From NCBI GenBank assembly GCA_012513435.1, contig JAAZCE010000008.1, positions 30,046 through 94,045 of the forward strand: 64,000 nt of DNA, written 5' to 3'. This document shows, one piece after another, positions 8,816 through 16,985 of the stretch. The DNA is from Clostridiales bacterium. Lineage in GTDB: Bacteria; Bacillota; Clostridia; Peptostreptococcales; Anaerovoracaceae. The notes beneath the pieces were generated by a model, which saw only the letters and a list, made by a program, of their open reading frames with translations, did not search any database and was not told the origin of the DNA. A program made the position numbers and the translations under genes. How positions within the stretch are numbered: position 1 is the first letter of the stretch; every line of letters starts with the position of its first letter.

Positions 8816-9571
8816 CTATGCCCAGCAGTTGATGGAATCTGCCAGAAGTTTGGCACAGCCTTCCACCTTGCTGTCATAGTAAGCCTTAAAGCGTTGGTCA
8901 GCCAGGTACATCATAGCAACGCCCTTATGAGCCTGCGGTGTGTAAGTCTTCCATACCATGCTTATCCATTCCCTGTGCTTTGTCGTAATCTCCTTGCCCA
9001 CCAAGCTGTCAGACTTTACAGATTCCTTTATGCCCTTTTCCAAGAGGCCTTTGACCTCCATTTCCAAGTCCTTGAACCTGTCCCAGTCTTGTTGGGACAT
9101 GCCCTTAATCCGGCTGTTGAAACCTTCTACTTCATCTCCGCCGTACTTGCCGCGTACTTCCTCACCGTACTTTTTTTCGTTTTCTTCTATTATTCCATCT
9201 TTAAAAGCTTCGAATTTTTCCTTGTCATTCATTTCGCATTCTCCTCTCATAGAGCTTATAGTCTTTTTCACTGTCCGAATAAGAAGCTCCGTGTGCTCCT
9301 TTTGCTCTTCCAGCTTCAGAAGGTGGTCCTCCAGCGCTGTAATGATATCAAAGCTTTCATCATATATTATACCTCTAATCTGCTTTAAGTCCAAGCCCCT
9401 GCCCTTGTAAAAAAGAATTTGTTGAAGAAGGGCTACTTCGTTGTCACCGTAAAATCTGTAGCCGGCTTCATTGGTGTAAAGTGGCTTAAGCAAACCTATT
9501 TCTTCATAATAGCGCAGGGTGCGTGCACTCACTCCTGCGATTTTTGAAAGCTGTTTGATACTATATTCCAT
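8816..9571 (-). CDS. MerR-family regulator with TipAS-like drug-binding domain
   Basis: 251 aa. Residues 1-70 are a MerR winged helix (YSIKQLSKIAGVSARTLRYYEEIGLL), followed by a dimerisation coiled coil (~75-110). A helical TipAS-type domain (~125-250) carries the family signature HREWISMVWKTYTPQAHKGVAMMYLAD. TipAL relatives bind cyclic thiopeptides or other drugs and activate promoters with long spacers. It is divergent from ridA-ilvA, with a 15-bp palindrome between them, and co-directional with the downstream flavin reductase. RBS AGGAGG. Confidence 0.9.
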   Translation of the reverse strand: MEYSIKQLSKIAGVSARTLRYYEEIGLLKPLYTNEAGYRFYGDNEVALLQQILFYKGRGLDLKQIRGIIYDESFDIITALEDHLLKLEEQKEHTELLIRTVKKTISSMRGECEMNDKEKFEAFKDGIIEENEKKYGEEVRGKYGGDEVEGFNSRIKGMSQQDWDRFKDLEMEVKGLLEKGIKESVKSDSLVGKEITTKHREWISMVWKTYTPQAHKGVAMMYLADQRFKAYYDSKVEGCAKLLADSINCWA

Positions 9572-9605
9572 AGTTTTTACCTCCTGAATAATACAAGTAT
9601 ATCCC

Positions 9606-9620
9606 TTGACGTAACGTCAA
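9606..9620. promoter_or_regulatory. Perfect palindrome in the merR/ridA divergent promoter, probable MerR operator
   Basis: TTGACGTAACGTCAA is a 15-bp perfect dyad whose arms each look like a TTGACG -35 box, one facing each gene. On the minus strand a TATACT follows, and on the plus strand TATAAA follows. MerR regulators usually bind a dyad between -35 and -10; here the dyad overlaps the -35 region, so exact promoter geometry is uncertain. Confidence 0.6.
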
Positions 9621-9667
9621 AGTCAATATAAAATTGTAAATAATAATAAAACAGGAGGAAACAGACA

Positions 9668-10045
9668 ATGGAATTTGTAAGCACAAAGAATGCGCCTGCT
9701 GCAGTAGGTCCTTACTCTCAGGCGATCAAAGTAAACGGAATGTTATTCACTTCAGGGCAAATCTCACTCGATCCTGCAACGGGCAGCATCGTAGGAGAAG
9801 ATATAGTAACACAGGCAGAACAGGTAATGAAAAATCTCATGGCGGTTCTTAATGCAGCTGGCACTAAGCAGGAAAACGTGGTCAAGACCACTTGCTTTTT
9901 GGCAAATATGGGAGATTTCGTAGCCTTTAACGAGGTCTACGCCAAATACTTTACAGAAAAACCAGCAAGGTCCTGCGTGGCAGTAAAGACCCTGCCTAAG
10001 GATGTGCTTTGTGAAGTTGAAGTTATAGCCACAGTGGAGGCTTAG
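9668..10045 (+). CDS. ridA: RidA-family reactive intermediate (enamine/imine) deaminase
   Basis: 125 aa, full length. It hydrolyses 2-aminoacrylate and 2-aminocrotonate, the reactive imines released by PLP-dependent dehydratases. Hallmarks: GPYSQAIKVNGMLFTSGQI at the N-terminus, the Arg of EKPARSCVAVKTLP that binds the carboxylate, and the terminal CEVEVIA. RBS AGGAGGAAAC. It ends one base before ilvA. The genes are translationally linked, a direct functional pairing of the imine producer with its scavenger. Confidence 0.95.
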   Translation: MEFVSTKNAPAAVGPYSQAIKVNGMLFTSGQISLDPATGSIVGEDIVTQAEQVMKNLMAVLNAAGTKQENVVKTTCFLANMGDFVAFNEVYAKYFTEKPARSCVAVKTLPKDVLCEVEVIATVEA

Positions 10046-10046
10046 T

Positions 10047-11267
10047 ATGGAAAAGCTTACACTTGAAAAATTCGAGGAAGCATCGGAGCTGGTCAAGAAG
10101 GTCACCCTGCCCACAAAGCTTGAGTACAGCGAAACTCTAAGCGACAGAACAGGCGGCAAGATATATCTGAAGCCTGAAAACATGCAGTACACCGGCGCCT
10201 ATAAGGTCAGAGGCGCTTACTACAAGATAGCAACTTTAAGCGAATCTCAGAGAAAAAAAGGTCTTATTACGGCCTCAGCCGGCAATCACGCTCAAGGTGT
10301 GGCCTACGCCGCAAAGAAATTTGGATGCAAGGCGACCATCGTAATGCCTACGGTAACGCCTCTCATCAAGATAAACCGTACTAAAAGCTACGGTGCGGAA
10401 ATAGTTCTTCACGGAGACGTATACGACGACTCCTACGAGCACGCTGTAAAACTGGCAAAGGAACAGGGCCTAACCTTTATACATCCTTTTGACGACTTGG
10501 CTGTAGCAACTGGACAAGGCTCCATCGCCATGGAAATCGTTCAGGAGCTGCCTACGGTAGACTATATAATAGTCCCTATCGGAGGGGGCGGCTTAATTAC
10601 GGGCGTTTCCACACTGGCTAAGATGCTTAACCCTAAAATCAAGGTGGTTGGCGTAGAGCCAAAGACTGCAGCAAGCATGACTGCCGCCCTTGAAAACAAC
10701 GGCCCCATGACTCTTGAAAGCGCCAATACCATCGCTGACGGTACGGCGGTAAAAAAAGTCGGCGAAAAAATATTCCCATACTGCAAGGAAAATATAAGTC
10801 AAATCGTGAGAGTAGAGGACCATGAGCTTATCGGTGCTTTTCTCGACATGGTGGAAAACCACAAGATGATTGTGGAAAATTCAGGGCTTCTTTCCGTGGC
10901 TGCTCTCAAACAGCTGGACCTTAAGGGCAAAAAAGCCGTAGTAGTTCTCAGCGGCGGAAACATGGACGTTATCACCATGTCATCTGTGGTTCAACACGGC
11001 CTTATCCAAAAGGACAGGATATTCTCTGTTTCCGTTCTTCTTCCCGACAAGGCAGGCGAGCTTGTAAAGGTGGCTTCGACTATCGCTGATGCCGGCGGCA
11101 ATGTTATCAAGCTCGAGCACAATCAGTTTGTCAGCATCAACAGAATCAACGCCGTTGAACTGAGAATTACCATGGAAGCCTACGGCACGGAGCATAAGAA
11201 CAAGATACTCAAGGCTCTTGCAGATAAGGATCTGAATCCTCAGGTGGTAGACACTAAACTGTATTAA
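10047..11267 (+). CDS. ilvA: Threonine ammonia-lyase with C-terminal ACT domain
   Basis: 406 aa. PLP fold type II enzyme converting threonine to 2-oxobutyrate and ammonia. The PLP lysine lies in TGAYKVRGAYY, the phosphate-binding loop is GGGGLITG, and SAGNHAQGVAYAA is the substrate loop. An ACT domain occupies ~328-402 (FSVSVLLPDKAGELVKVAST). Length and single ACT domain fit the TdcB/short IlvA class used for threonine fermentation or isoleucine synthesis. No ilv or leu genes are nearby, so a catabolic role is slightly more likely. The start has GTGGAGG just before the ridA stop. Confidence 0.93.
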   Translation: MEKLTLEKFEEASELVKKVTLPTKLEYSETLSDRTGGKIYLKPENMQYTGAYKVRGAYYKIATLSESQRKKGLITASAGNHAQGVAYAAKKFGCKATIVMPTVTPLIKINRTKSYGAEIVLHGDVYDDSYEHAVKLAKEQGLTFIHPFDDLAVATGQGSIAMEIVQELPTVDYIIVPIGGGGLITGVSTLAKMLNPKIKVVGVEPKTAASMTAALENNGPMTLESANTIADGTAVKKVGEKIFPYCKENISQIVRVEDHELIGAFLDMVENHKMIVENSGLLSVAALKQLDLKGKKAVVVLSGGNMDVITMSSVVQHGLIQKDRIFSVSVLLPDKAGELVKVASTIADAGGNVIKLEHNQFVSINRINAVELRITMEAYGTEHKNKILKALADKDLNPQVVDTKLY

Positions 11268-11283
11268 TGAGTCACTAAAATCT

Positions 11284-11335
11284 AAAAGTGAGTGGGAACC
11301 TCAGGGCTTTCTCTGATATTCACTCACTCTTTTAT
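11284..11335 (+). terminator. Terminator after ridA-ilvA
   Basis: AAAAGTGAGTG pairs with CACTCACTCTTTT (one bulge), with a second small stem inside the loop and a TTTTATT tail. It starts 17 bases after the ilvA stop. The rest of the gap to 11431 shows no gene. Confidence 0.75.
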
Positions 11336-11431
11336 TGCTTTTGTTTATTCTTCTTTATTACTTTTGTATTACAGCTTCGGGAGCTTCCTTGCTGAGAACC
11401 TGCATCTTTACGTCCCCCTAATCCTTCTCGC

Positions 11432-12247
11432 TCAGCGGATACTAAAGCCCGTATGACTCAACCCTCCCAAGGTTCTTTCTGCCCATGAATACTGATTCAT
11501 ATATTCCCCCGTAAAGGTACTGATTGCCGCAGCGTTGCCGTCCAGTGCCATATAATAGTCACAGTCAATCTTCGTCGTATCCACACGAATACTATTGTAC
11601 TTCTTCGAGATTATACCTTCTATTCCAGCGGCCGCAAGTGATTTCTTTAAATCAGAAATGATTTTTTCCGCGTAGTTCATTATCCTCTTACTGTAGGGAG
11701 CCTCCTCCCAGAGAACCTCCGACAGCTCCTTAATGGTTACCTCCGCACCCCTTCTGTCTATAAGGTATGCAAGACACTCCTTGGACTTGCTCCTTGCAAA
11801 ATTAACAGGCATACCTCCATTTTTATCAAAAACTGTAAAATTCCCAAAGGTCTGCACAAAGGGCTTGCCAGAATTCGGTTCATCTGCTTTTACAGGATTT
11901 CTTAGGTTATTCAGCTCCAAGGAAAGGTCTTCTTCGTCAATTGGTTTGATAAGATATCCGCTAGCGTGCATCCTTATAGCCTCGTAGGAATATCGAGAAT
12001 CTCTTGCCGTAAATACGATGTTTAAGAGAGGGCAAATCTCTTTAAAACGAAAAGCAAAGTCCACGCCGTTTGCTCCCTTCATCTGTGTGTCTAGGATAAC
12101 AACATCAACTGGACTTCTCTCTAGGTACCGCATAGCTTCCACAGGGCTTAAAAATCCAAGAGCTTCGTAGGCCGGGGAAATTTTTTCAAGCAAAGAAAGC
12201 GTATTATCAAGATCAAATTTTTCTTCATCAACAACTATTATCCGCAA
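11432..12247 (-). CDS. Orphan response regulator, receiver plus SARP-like DNA-binding output
   Basis: 271 aa from a TTG start at 12247 (LRIIVVDEE). GGAGGG stands seven bases upstream of that TTG; the ORF-track start lies before the ribosome site and is rejected. Receiver residues are all present: acidic pair VDEE, phosphoacceptor Asp in VVILDTQM, Thr in NIVFTARDS and Lys in GYLIKPID. The C-terminal half (~135-225) resembles the winged helix of SARP/OmpR-type proteins (RSKSKECLAYLIDRRGAEVTIKELSEVLW), followed by a short remnant of a BTAD-like helical region. No histidine kinase is nearby. Targets unknown. Confidence 0.8.
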   Translation of the reverse strand: MRIIVVDEEKFDLDNTLSLLEKISPAYEALGFLSPVEAMRYLERSPVDVVILDTQMKGANGVDFAFRFKEICPLLNIVFTARDSRYSYEAIRMHASGYLIKPIDEEDLSLELNNLRNPVKADEPNSGKPFVQTFGNFTVFDKNGGMPVNFARSKSKECLAYLIDRRGAEVTIKELSEVLWEEAPYSKRIMNYAEKIISDLKKSLAAAGIEGIISKKYNSIRVDTTKIDCDYYMALDGNAAAISTFTGEYMNQYSWAERTLGGLSHTGFSIR

Positions 12248-12325
12248 TGCCGTACCCTCCTGTTTTATTGACTGCATTTTATCACATCTGTGTCGGCTCG
12301 ATCAATTTTCATGAGTCATATCGTC

Positions 12326-12625
12326 CTAATAATACTGTTTTATATATTCTTCTACCGTAGCCATGACCTCTTCAAAGCCTACCACACATTCCCAGTCGCC
12401 CGGAATATAGTGCTTTATAAGCCCATAAATCCACTCCCTGTAATATTCAAGAGCTGATTCACTGGTTTCGCCCCTGCCCTGACTTTTTAACTTCCTTATA
12501 TCGGTTCTGGCGTATTCGACTGTAATTTTACATCGTCGCTTTTCAATGCCTTGGGTGGCATCATATACACTGACAACGCAGTTGGTGGGCAATACAATAT
12601 CTATTGCCAATCTTATTTTACGCAT
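12326..12625 (-). CDS. Hypothetical protein
   Basis: 99 aa from the ATG at 12625, preceded by GAGGAG. The longer ORF-track start (TTG) overlaps that ribosome site. It begins MRKIRLAIDIVLPTNCVVSVYDA and ends in an amphipathic helix (FEEVMATVEEYIKQYY). I recognise no family. It starts 14 bases after the ZIP transporter stop and is therefore the last gene of the EamA-EcsC-ZIP cluster. Confidence 0.65.
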   Translation of the reverse strand: MRKIRLAIDIVLPTNCVVSVYDATQGIEKRRCKITVEYARTDIRKLKSQGRGETSESALEYYREWIYGLIKHYIPGDWECVVGFEEVMATVEEYIKQYY

Positions 12626-12639
12626 AGTATCCTGTCTCC

Positions 12640-13416
12640 TCAACCAAGAGCAACGTCAAGTGTCATCATAAGACTAAAGCCAAGGACAAAAAATACAGTT
12701 CCCATATTGGAATGGCTTCCTTGAGTCATCTCGGGAATCAATTCCTCCACTACCACATAAATCATGGCTCCAGCGGCAAAGCTGAGCAAATAAGGCAGGG
12801 CCGGTAAAATAAATCCCGCCGCCAAAATTGTCAGCAACGCGCCTACAGGCTCTACCGCGCCCGACAACATGCCATAGACAAATGCCTTGGGCTTTCTCAG
12901 ACCCTCCGCTCTGAGAGGCATGGATATAATCGCTCCTTCAGGAAAGTTCTGAATAGCTATTCCGATAGCCAGTGCAAGGGCTGCCATAATGGTGATTTCC
13001 GTGTTTCCGGACATATATCCTGCGAAGACAACACCTACTGCCATTCCTTCTGGAATGTTATGAAGCGTTACTGCCAACATGAGCATAGTAGACTTTTTCA
13101 GCTTACTCTTAGGCCCCTCTGCTTCGTCGGCGCTTCTATGTAAGTGTGGAATAATATGATCCAAAGCCAAAAGAAACAGCGCACCTATCCAGAACCCCAC
13201 CACGGCTGGAACAAATGACAGCTTTCCCATTCCTTGTGATTGCTCCATGGCAGGAATGAGCAAGCTCCAGACTGACGCAGCTACCATAACCCCTGCGGCA
13301 AATCCATTAAGAGCCCGCTGTACCGTATCGCTAAAGTCTTTTCGCACCAAAAACACACAGGCTGCCCCTAAAGAGGTCCCAAGAAAAGGAATCATTATGC
13401 CTGCAAATATTTCCAT
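12640..13416 (-). CDS. ZIP-family divalent metal transporter
   Basis: 258 aa from the ATG at 13416 (MEIFAGIMIPFLGTSLGAA), which has GAGGAG upstream; the ORF-track extension overlaps the preceding gene. About eight transmembrane helices. The metal-binding motifs of ZIP helices IV and V are clear: TLHNIPEGMAVGV and AIAIQNFPEGAIIS-like, and a His-rich loop (HIIPHLHRSADEAEGPKSK) lies between helices III and IV. It resembles the ZupT/GufA subfamily, importing Zn, Fe or Mn. Starts 14 bases after ecsC-like. Confidence 0.9.
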   Translation of the reverse strand: MEIFAGIMIPFLGTSLGAACVFLVRKDFSDTVQRALNGFAAGVMVAASVWSLLIPAMEQSQGMGKLSFVPAVVGFWIGALFLLALDHIIPHLHRSADEAEGPKSKLKKSTMLMLAVTLHNIPEGMAVGVVFAGYMSGNTEITIMAALALAIGIAIQNFPEGAIISMPLRAEGLRKPKAFVYGMLSGAVEPVGALLTILAAGFILPALPYLLSFAAGAMIYVVVEELIPEMTQGSHSNMGTVFFVLGFSLMMTLDVALG

Positions 13417-13429
13417 AAATGTCACTCCT

Positions 13430-14212
13430 CTATTTTCTGTCCAAATAAAATCTTCGACGATATTTAAAGCCTGCGTACTTGAGTACCTGCTGCATATATA
13501 TAGCATCATAGGCTCCGCCAACTGCACCTACTATAGGGATTCCCTGCAAAAACTTCATGTAAAGAAGCTCCTTGGAAAGCGAGTTGGCCGCCTTCTTAAT
13601 ATAGTCCTGGCGCTGATAATCGTCGGGCAAATTGCCGGTTTCTATGAATTCGTTTATTTGTTCATCAATCTTTTGCAAATCGTTTCCGTAAGAAACGGAA
13701 CCCCTTATAAGCAGCAAAATGAAGTAGCGTTCTTCCTCAGTTTCGTACTGATATCCGTAGTGAAGAGTCATCTGGTAAATTCCCTTAAGCAGCCCGGCAG
13801 TAAATAGGGGTATATCTGGAATGCCTATGCCAAGAATCCCTAAACCTACTCCCGAAGCCCCGGAAATGGCCACATTGACTGCATGAGAGCCATTTGCTTT
13901 CTTGGAGAATCTCTTAAGAGATTTCCTGTTTCGCTGTACTCCGTCTGCAAAATCGTTTATCATGAATTTGTTATTGATTTTTTTCTTGTTGTAGGTCTTC
14001 TCTATTATCCCTGTTCCCTGTTCAAAAACCATGGAAAAGGCCTTTGCAAAGGCAGCATCCAGTGTATGCTGGAGCTTTGAGGGCACCTTGTCGTCCAATA
14101 GCCTGTTGAGTTTAGTGTCCTTTTTGCTTATTCTGTTGAAAAGGAATCGGTCTTCCTGTCTTTTTAGCCTCTGCCATTCCTTACGCAGGGCTTTTTCTTG
14201 TTTTTTATCCAT
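13430..14212 (-). CDS. EcsC-family protein
   Basis: 260 aa starting at the internal ATG 14212 (MDKKQEKALRKEWQRLKRQ). The ORF-track start would overlap the EamA gene by 65 bases. The N-terminal part is highly charged. The core has the glycine-rich segment GASGVGLGILGIGIPDIPLF and GYQYETEEERYFIL, then KFLQGIPIVGAVGGAYDA, all typical of the EcsC family. The founding member is linked to the Ecs ABC exporter in Bacillus; biochemical function is unknown. No obvious ribosome site precedes the ATG beyond TAGGG, so the start is less certain. Confidence 0.75.
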   Translation of the reverse strand: MDKKQEKALRKEWQRLKRQEDRFLFNRISKKDTKLNRLLDDKVPSKLQHTLDAAFAKAFSMVFEQGTGIIEKTYNKKKINNKFMINDFADGVQRNRKSLKRFSKKANGSHAVNVAISGASGVGLGILGIGIPDIPLFTAGLLKGIYQMTLHYGYQYETEEERYFILLLIRGSVSYGNDLQKIDEQINEFIETGNLPDDYQRQDYIKKAANSLSKELLYMKFLQGIPIVGAVGGAYDAIYMQQVLKYAGFKYRRRFYLDRK

Positions 14213-14219
14213 ATTAAGA

Positions 14220-15122
14220 TTATACCCTATTTCCCGGAATTTTTTTCTTGCTTTCCCAAACACACCACCACCCAATAGTGACAATGATTATGGCTGCCCC
14301 TATCAATGCGAAGGTTCCCGGTGCTTCCCCATCAAAGATGAACACCCATACAGGATTCAGCAGAGGCTCCAGCATTCCAATGAGGGAGCAGGCAAGAGGC
14401 GGACAGTATTTTGACGCTACCGTATAAAGAACGTAAGGAATACCCAGCTGAAAAACCCCCAATATAATGGCGTATATTATTTCCGTTCCCGTAGGTTCAA
14501 AGGGCACAAATGCCAGTGTCACACAGCCTGCGACAGAAGTAATGACGTGAGCAAGGAGAATACCTGTCATCCTTACCGAATCATCATCTCGCGCCTGGCC
14601 CACTGCAACGAACATTACCGCCAGGAATATTCCTGCCAAAATCCCCAGTAAATTACCAACTATGCTTCCTGGAGAAAGCTGGTCAAAGAAAAACAAGGCA
14701 ATGCCGATGACAGTAACAGCTACCACTGTAACATCTGTCCTGTTAAGTTTTTTCTTTAAAAATAATGCGGAAATTATCAGTATGAAAACAGGTGCCATGT
14801 ATTGTAGGACTATGGCATTTGCTGCTGTAGTCAACTTATTTGCCATAACAAAGCATATGCATGAGCAGGACAGGCCTGCCCCTGCCATAAAAGTCCATTT
14901 GTTGAACTTTAGCTTTCTTCCCGTGGCCGCCATAAAAATGCCTAATACAACTGCGCTGACGATACTCCGGAATCCTGCAATGAGCAGAGGGTTCCAGGAT
15001 ATCCACTTAATAAAAATCCCTGCAATACTCCAGAGGCAGGCACATAATGCCATAAGCCCCATTGACTGACGTTCCTTTGTCACTTTCACTTTCCTTTCTC
15101 TTATGCTTTCTCCATAATCCAT
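14220..15122 (-). CDS. EamA/RhaT-family drug/metabolite transporter
   Basis: 300 aa, ten predicted helices in two EamA repeats (LMALCACLWSIAGIFIKWISW; LLGILAGIFLAVMFVAVG). It is an inner-membrane exporter of small metabolites or amino acids; substrate unknown. The start is ambiguous. The ATG at 15122 lacks a clear ribosome site, whereas a GTG at the Val before TKERQSMG has AAAGGA about eight bases upstream. It is the first gene of the minus-strand cluster and is divergent from the XRE regulator at 15282. Confidence 0.85.
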   Translation of the reverse strand: MDYGESIRERKVKVTKERQSMGLMALCACLWSIAGIFIKWISWNPLLIAGFRSIVSAVVLGIFMAATGRKLKFNKWTFMAGAGLSCSCICFVMANKLTTAANAIVLQYMAPVFILIISALFLKKKLNRTDVTVVAVTVIGIALFFFDQLSPGSIVGNLLGILAGIFLAVMFVAVGQARDDDSVRMTGILLAHVITSVAGCVTLAFVPFEPTGTEIIYAIILGVFQLGIPYVLYTVASKYCPPLACSLIGMLEPLLNPVWVFIFDGEAPGTFALIGAAIIIVTIGWWCVWESKKKIPGNRV

Positions 15123-15192
15123 TTTTTATTTACTAGTATATCATTTTTTTGGTATCCGACCAACAGTCGTGTTGCAAAGAAGAGCGATTTTA

Positions 15193-15220
15193 TTGACAAA
15201 GCAGGATCATATGATATAAG
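15193..15220 (+). promoter_or_regulatory. Promoter of the XRE-membrane regulator gene
   Basis: TTGACA, 16-bp spacer, TATAAG, with a TG extended -10 (TGATATAAG). It leads into a ~55-base leader ending in GGGAGGAACACC before the ATG at 15282. Confidence 0.75.
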
Positions 15221-15281
15221 TTAATCATGGTTGGCGCGCAACCGGGGAAATTAAAACCGCAAAACATCAGGGAGGAACACC

Positions 15282-16280
15282 ATGGAAAAAATTACATTTG
15301 GAAAATACATTCTAGAAAAAAGGAAGTCCATGTCCTTGTCTCAAAAGGAATTGGCAGACAAGCTATATATCACAGAATCAGCGGTCAGCAAATGGGAGCG
15401 TGGCCTTTCATATCCTGATATTACTCTAGTCACGCCTATATGCGAAACGCTGCAGGTCAGTGAACATGAACTTATAACGGCCAGTGATGATCATTATCAG
15501 CGAGAACTGGAAAATGATGCGCGAAGTTTCAGAAGCTTGATTAAAAAATATTCTATAATAACATATTTAATATACGGTATACCTCTTATCACATGCCTTA
15601 TCTGCAACATAGCCGTGAACCATACCTTGTCCTGGTTCTTTATAGTGCTTACATCGGAGATGGTCGCTTTCTCATTGACCAATGTGCCTGTGTTGGCGGA
15701 AAAGAAAAAAGGCCTTCTTACCCTTGGAGCATTCTACGTGTCGCTGAACCTACTCCTCTTAACATGCTATATCATTATAGGAGGCAGCTGGCTTGGAATA
15801 ACATCCATGTCACTGCTTCTCGCCTTCGTTGTTGTATTCCTGCCTTTCATTCTCCGTAGCATTCCGCTTCCGGAACCTATAGGCTCTCATAAGGCCCTTC
15901 TGTGTACCACCATAGACACCATATTGGTTTTCGCACTGGTAATGGTAATAACAGGCGATTCCTTAATGTCTATTGCTATGCTTTCTACAACCTTCGGCGT
16001 AAGCTTTGCGTGGATATATATGCTAGTTATAAGATACATCCACTGCAACGGTCTGTTCAAGGCTTCCATTTGCATATTTGTAGCAGGTATATATACAGCC
16101 CTATCAAACAGTATTTTCTCTGTAATAATCGACCATGCGCCTTTTCATATGCCCGCCTTTAATATTCTCATCTGGAACGAGGCTAATATGAATGGTAACA
16201 TCGCATTTCTTATTATGGCAGTTGCCCTTTGCTTTGCCATAGGAGGAATCGCGCTGACAGTTAATTCAGCAAGAAAATAA
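15282..16280 (+). CDS. XRE-type HTH regulator with C-terminal membrane domain
   Basis: 332 aa. Residues 1-65 are a Cro/C1 HTH (LSQKELADKLYITESAVSKWERGLSYPDI). Residues ~95-330 contain seven or eight hydrophobic segments and no enzymatic motif. Membrane-anchored XRE proteins of this kind occur in Clostridia and Bacilli, often near transporters, and may sense membrane state. RBS GGGAGG. It is divergent from the EamA cluster, which it could regulate (inference). Confidence 0.85.
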   Translation: MEKITFGKYILEKRKSMSLSQKELADKLYITESAVSKWERGLSYPDITLVTPICETLQVSEHELITASDDHYQRELENDARSFRSLIKKYSIITYLIYGIPLITCLICNIAVNHTLSWFFIVLTSEMVAFSLTNVPVLAEKKKGLLTLGAFYVSLNLLLLTCYIIIGGSWLGITSMSLLLAFVVVFLPFILRSIPLPEPIGSHKALLCTTIDTILVFALVMVITGDSLMSIAMLSTTFGVSFAWIYMLVIRYIHCNGLFKASICIFVAGIYTALSNSIFSVIIDHAPFHMPAFNILIWNEANMNGNIAFLIMAVALCFAIGGIALTVNSARK

Positions 16281-16293
16281 AAGTCCCATCAAC

Positions 16294-16581
16294 TTGAATA
16301 CAGGCATCATGATTAATAAATTGCAACAGAAGCATCGTCGTCTCTCCTACGCGGTTCAAAACTTACAAAGGCTGTACGCTACGTTTCAAAATCAGAAGAC
16401 ATATATGGGAAACTTCCTTCTTGATGGAAGATCATCACTTTCAAACAACGCTACAGAAAATGCTATCAGACCATTTGTGACAGGTCGCAAGAACTGGCTG
16501 TTTGCAGACATGCCTAAAGGTGCGGATGCATCGTCTGCAGTCTACAGCCTTGTCCAAACGGCTAAAGCAAGACTTATTATT
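16294..16581 (+). pseudogene. IS66-family transposase fragment
   Basis: Only the C-terminal end of an IS66 TnpC is recognisable: NFLLDGRSSLSNNATENAIRPF then GRKNWLFADMPKGADASSAVYS. The catalytic DDE domain is missing. The 110-aa ORF continues past the IS part into unrelated sequence, so its tail (RLIIHNSPPDG...) is not transposase. No inverted repeats or partner orfs are seen. The fragment replaces the body of a hicB-like gene (see the HicA relic). Confidence 0.85.
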
Positions 16582-16583
16582 CA

Positions 16584-16755
16584 TAATTCACCTCCTGACG
16601 GGTTACTTGAGACCCGCCTGTTTTAAAATTGCACTCTCCAAACCCTTTTTAAGTTCTTTACTATGAAGAGGGACTTCGGTCTGTCTATTAGTTTTAACAT
16701 TTCTCATTTTTACGTGAGAACCATTCTGACTAACTTGTTCAAAACCGTTTTGCTT
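16584..16755 (-). pseudogene. Truncated HicA toxin and the start of a hicB gene
   Basis: The ORF track misses this. On the minus strand 16755-16603 reads KQNGFEQVSQNGSHVKM ... VPLHSKELKKGLESAILKQAGLK-stop. This matches HicA mRNA interferases, including the GSH motif with catalytic His and the typical KQAGLK end. The first ~9 residues are absent, because an in-frame stop precedes them. Downstream, CAGGAGGTGAATTATG is an intact ribosome site and start codon for the usual HicB antitoxin, but its body is replaced by the IS66 fragment. So it is a dead HicAB module. Confidence 0.75.
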
Positions 16756-16942
16756 TTATCCGTTTCAACACAATGGAGAACACCACAGAGGCAATCAGCA
16801 ATATGCCCAGCAGCACGATTACCCATCTAAAAGCTCTGATGGTTTCCAGCTCAAATGCAGAAAATGCTACTATTGCAGCTACGCATAGTATGAAAACACC
16901 GAAGCTAACGTGAGACCATATCGCAATAGTTTTCTTTTTCAT
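16739..16942 (-). CDS. Small membrane protein, unknown
   Basis: 67 aa with two hydrophobic helices (HVSFGVFILCVAAIVAFSAF and WVIVLLGILLIASVVFSIVL) and positively charged ends (MKKKT..., KRIKAKRF). AGGAG lies about 12 bases upstream. No family recognised. Its stop codon overlaps the HicA relic in another frame. It is a plausible gene but could be chance. Confidence 0.5.
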   Translation of the reverse strand: MKKKTIAIWSHVSFGVFILCVAAIVAFSAFELETIRAFRWVIVLLGILLIASVVFSIVLKRIKAKRF

Positions 16943-16985
16943 GATTACTTCAACTCCTAGAAACCCTTATTAACAGCTGTAGCTT

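Noticed and set aside
16294-16626. 110-aa ORF as a complete gene
   Set aside because: Only ~60 residues match the IS66 C-terminus; the tail reads across the antisense of the HicA/HicB relic.
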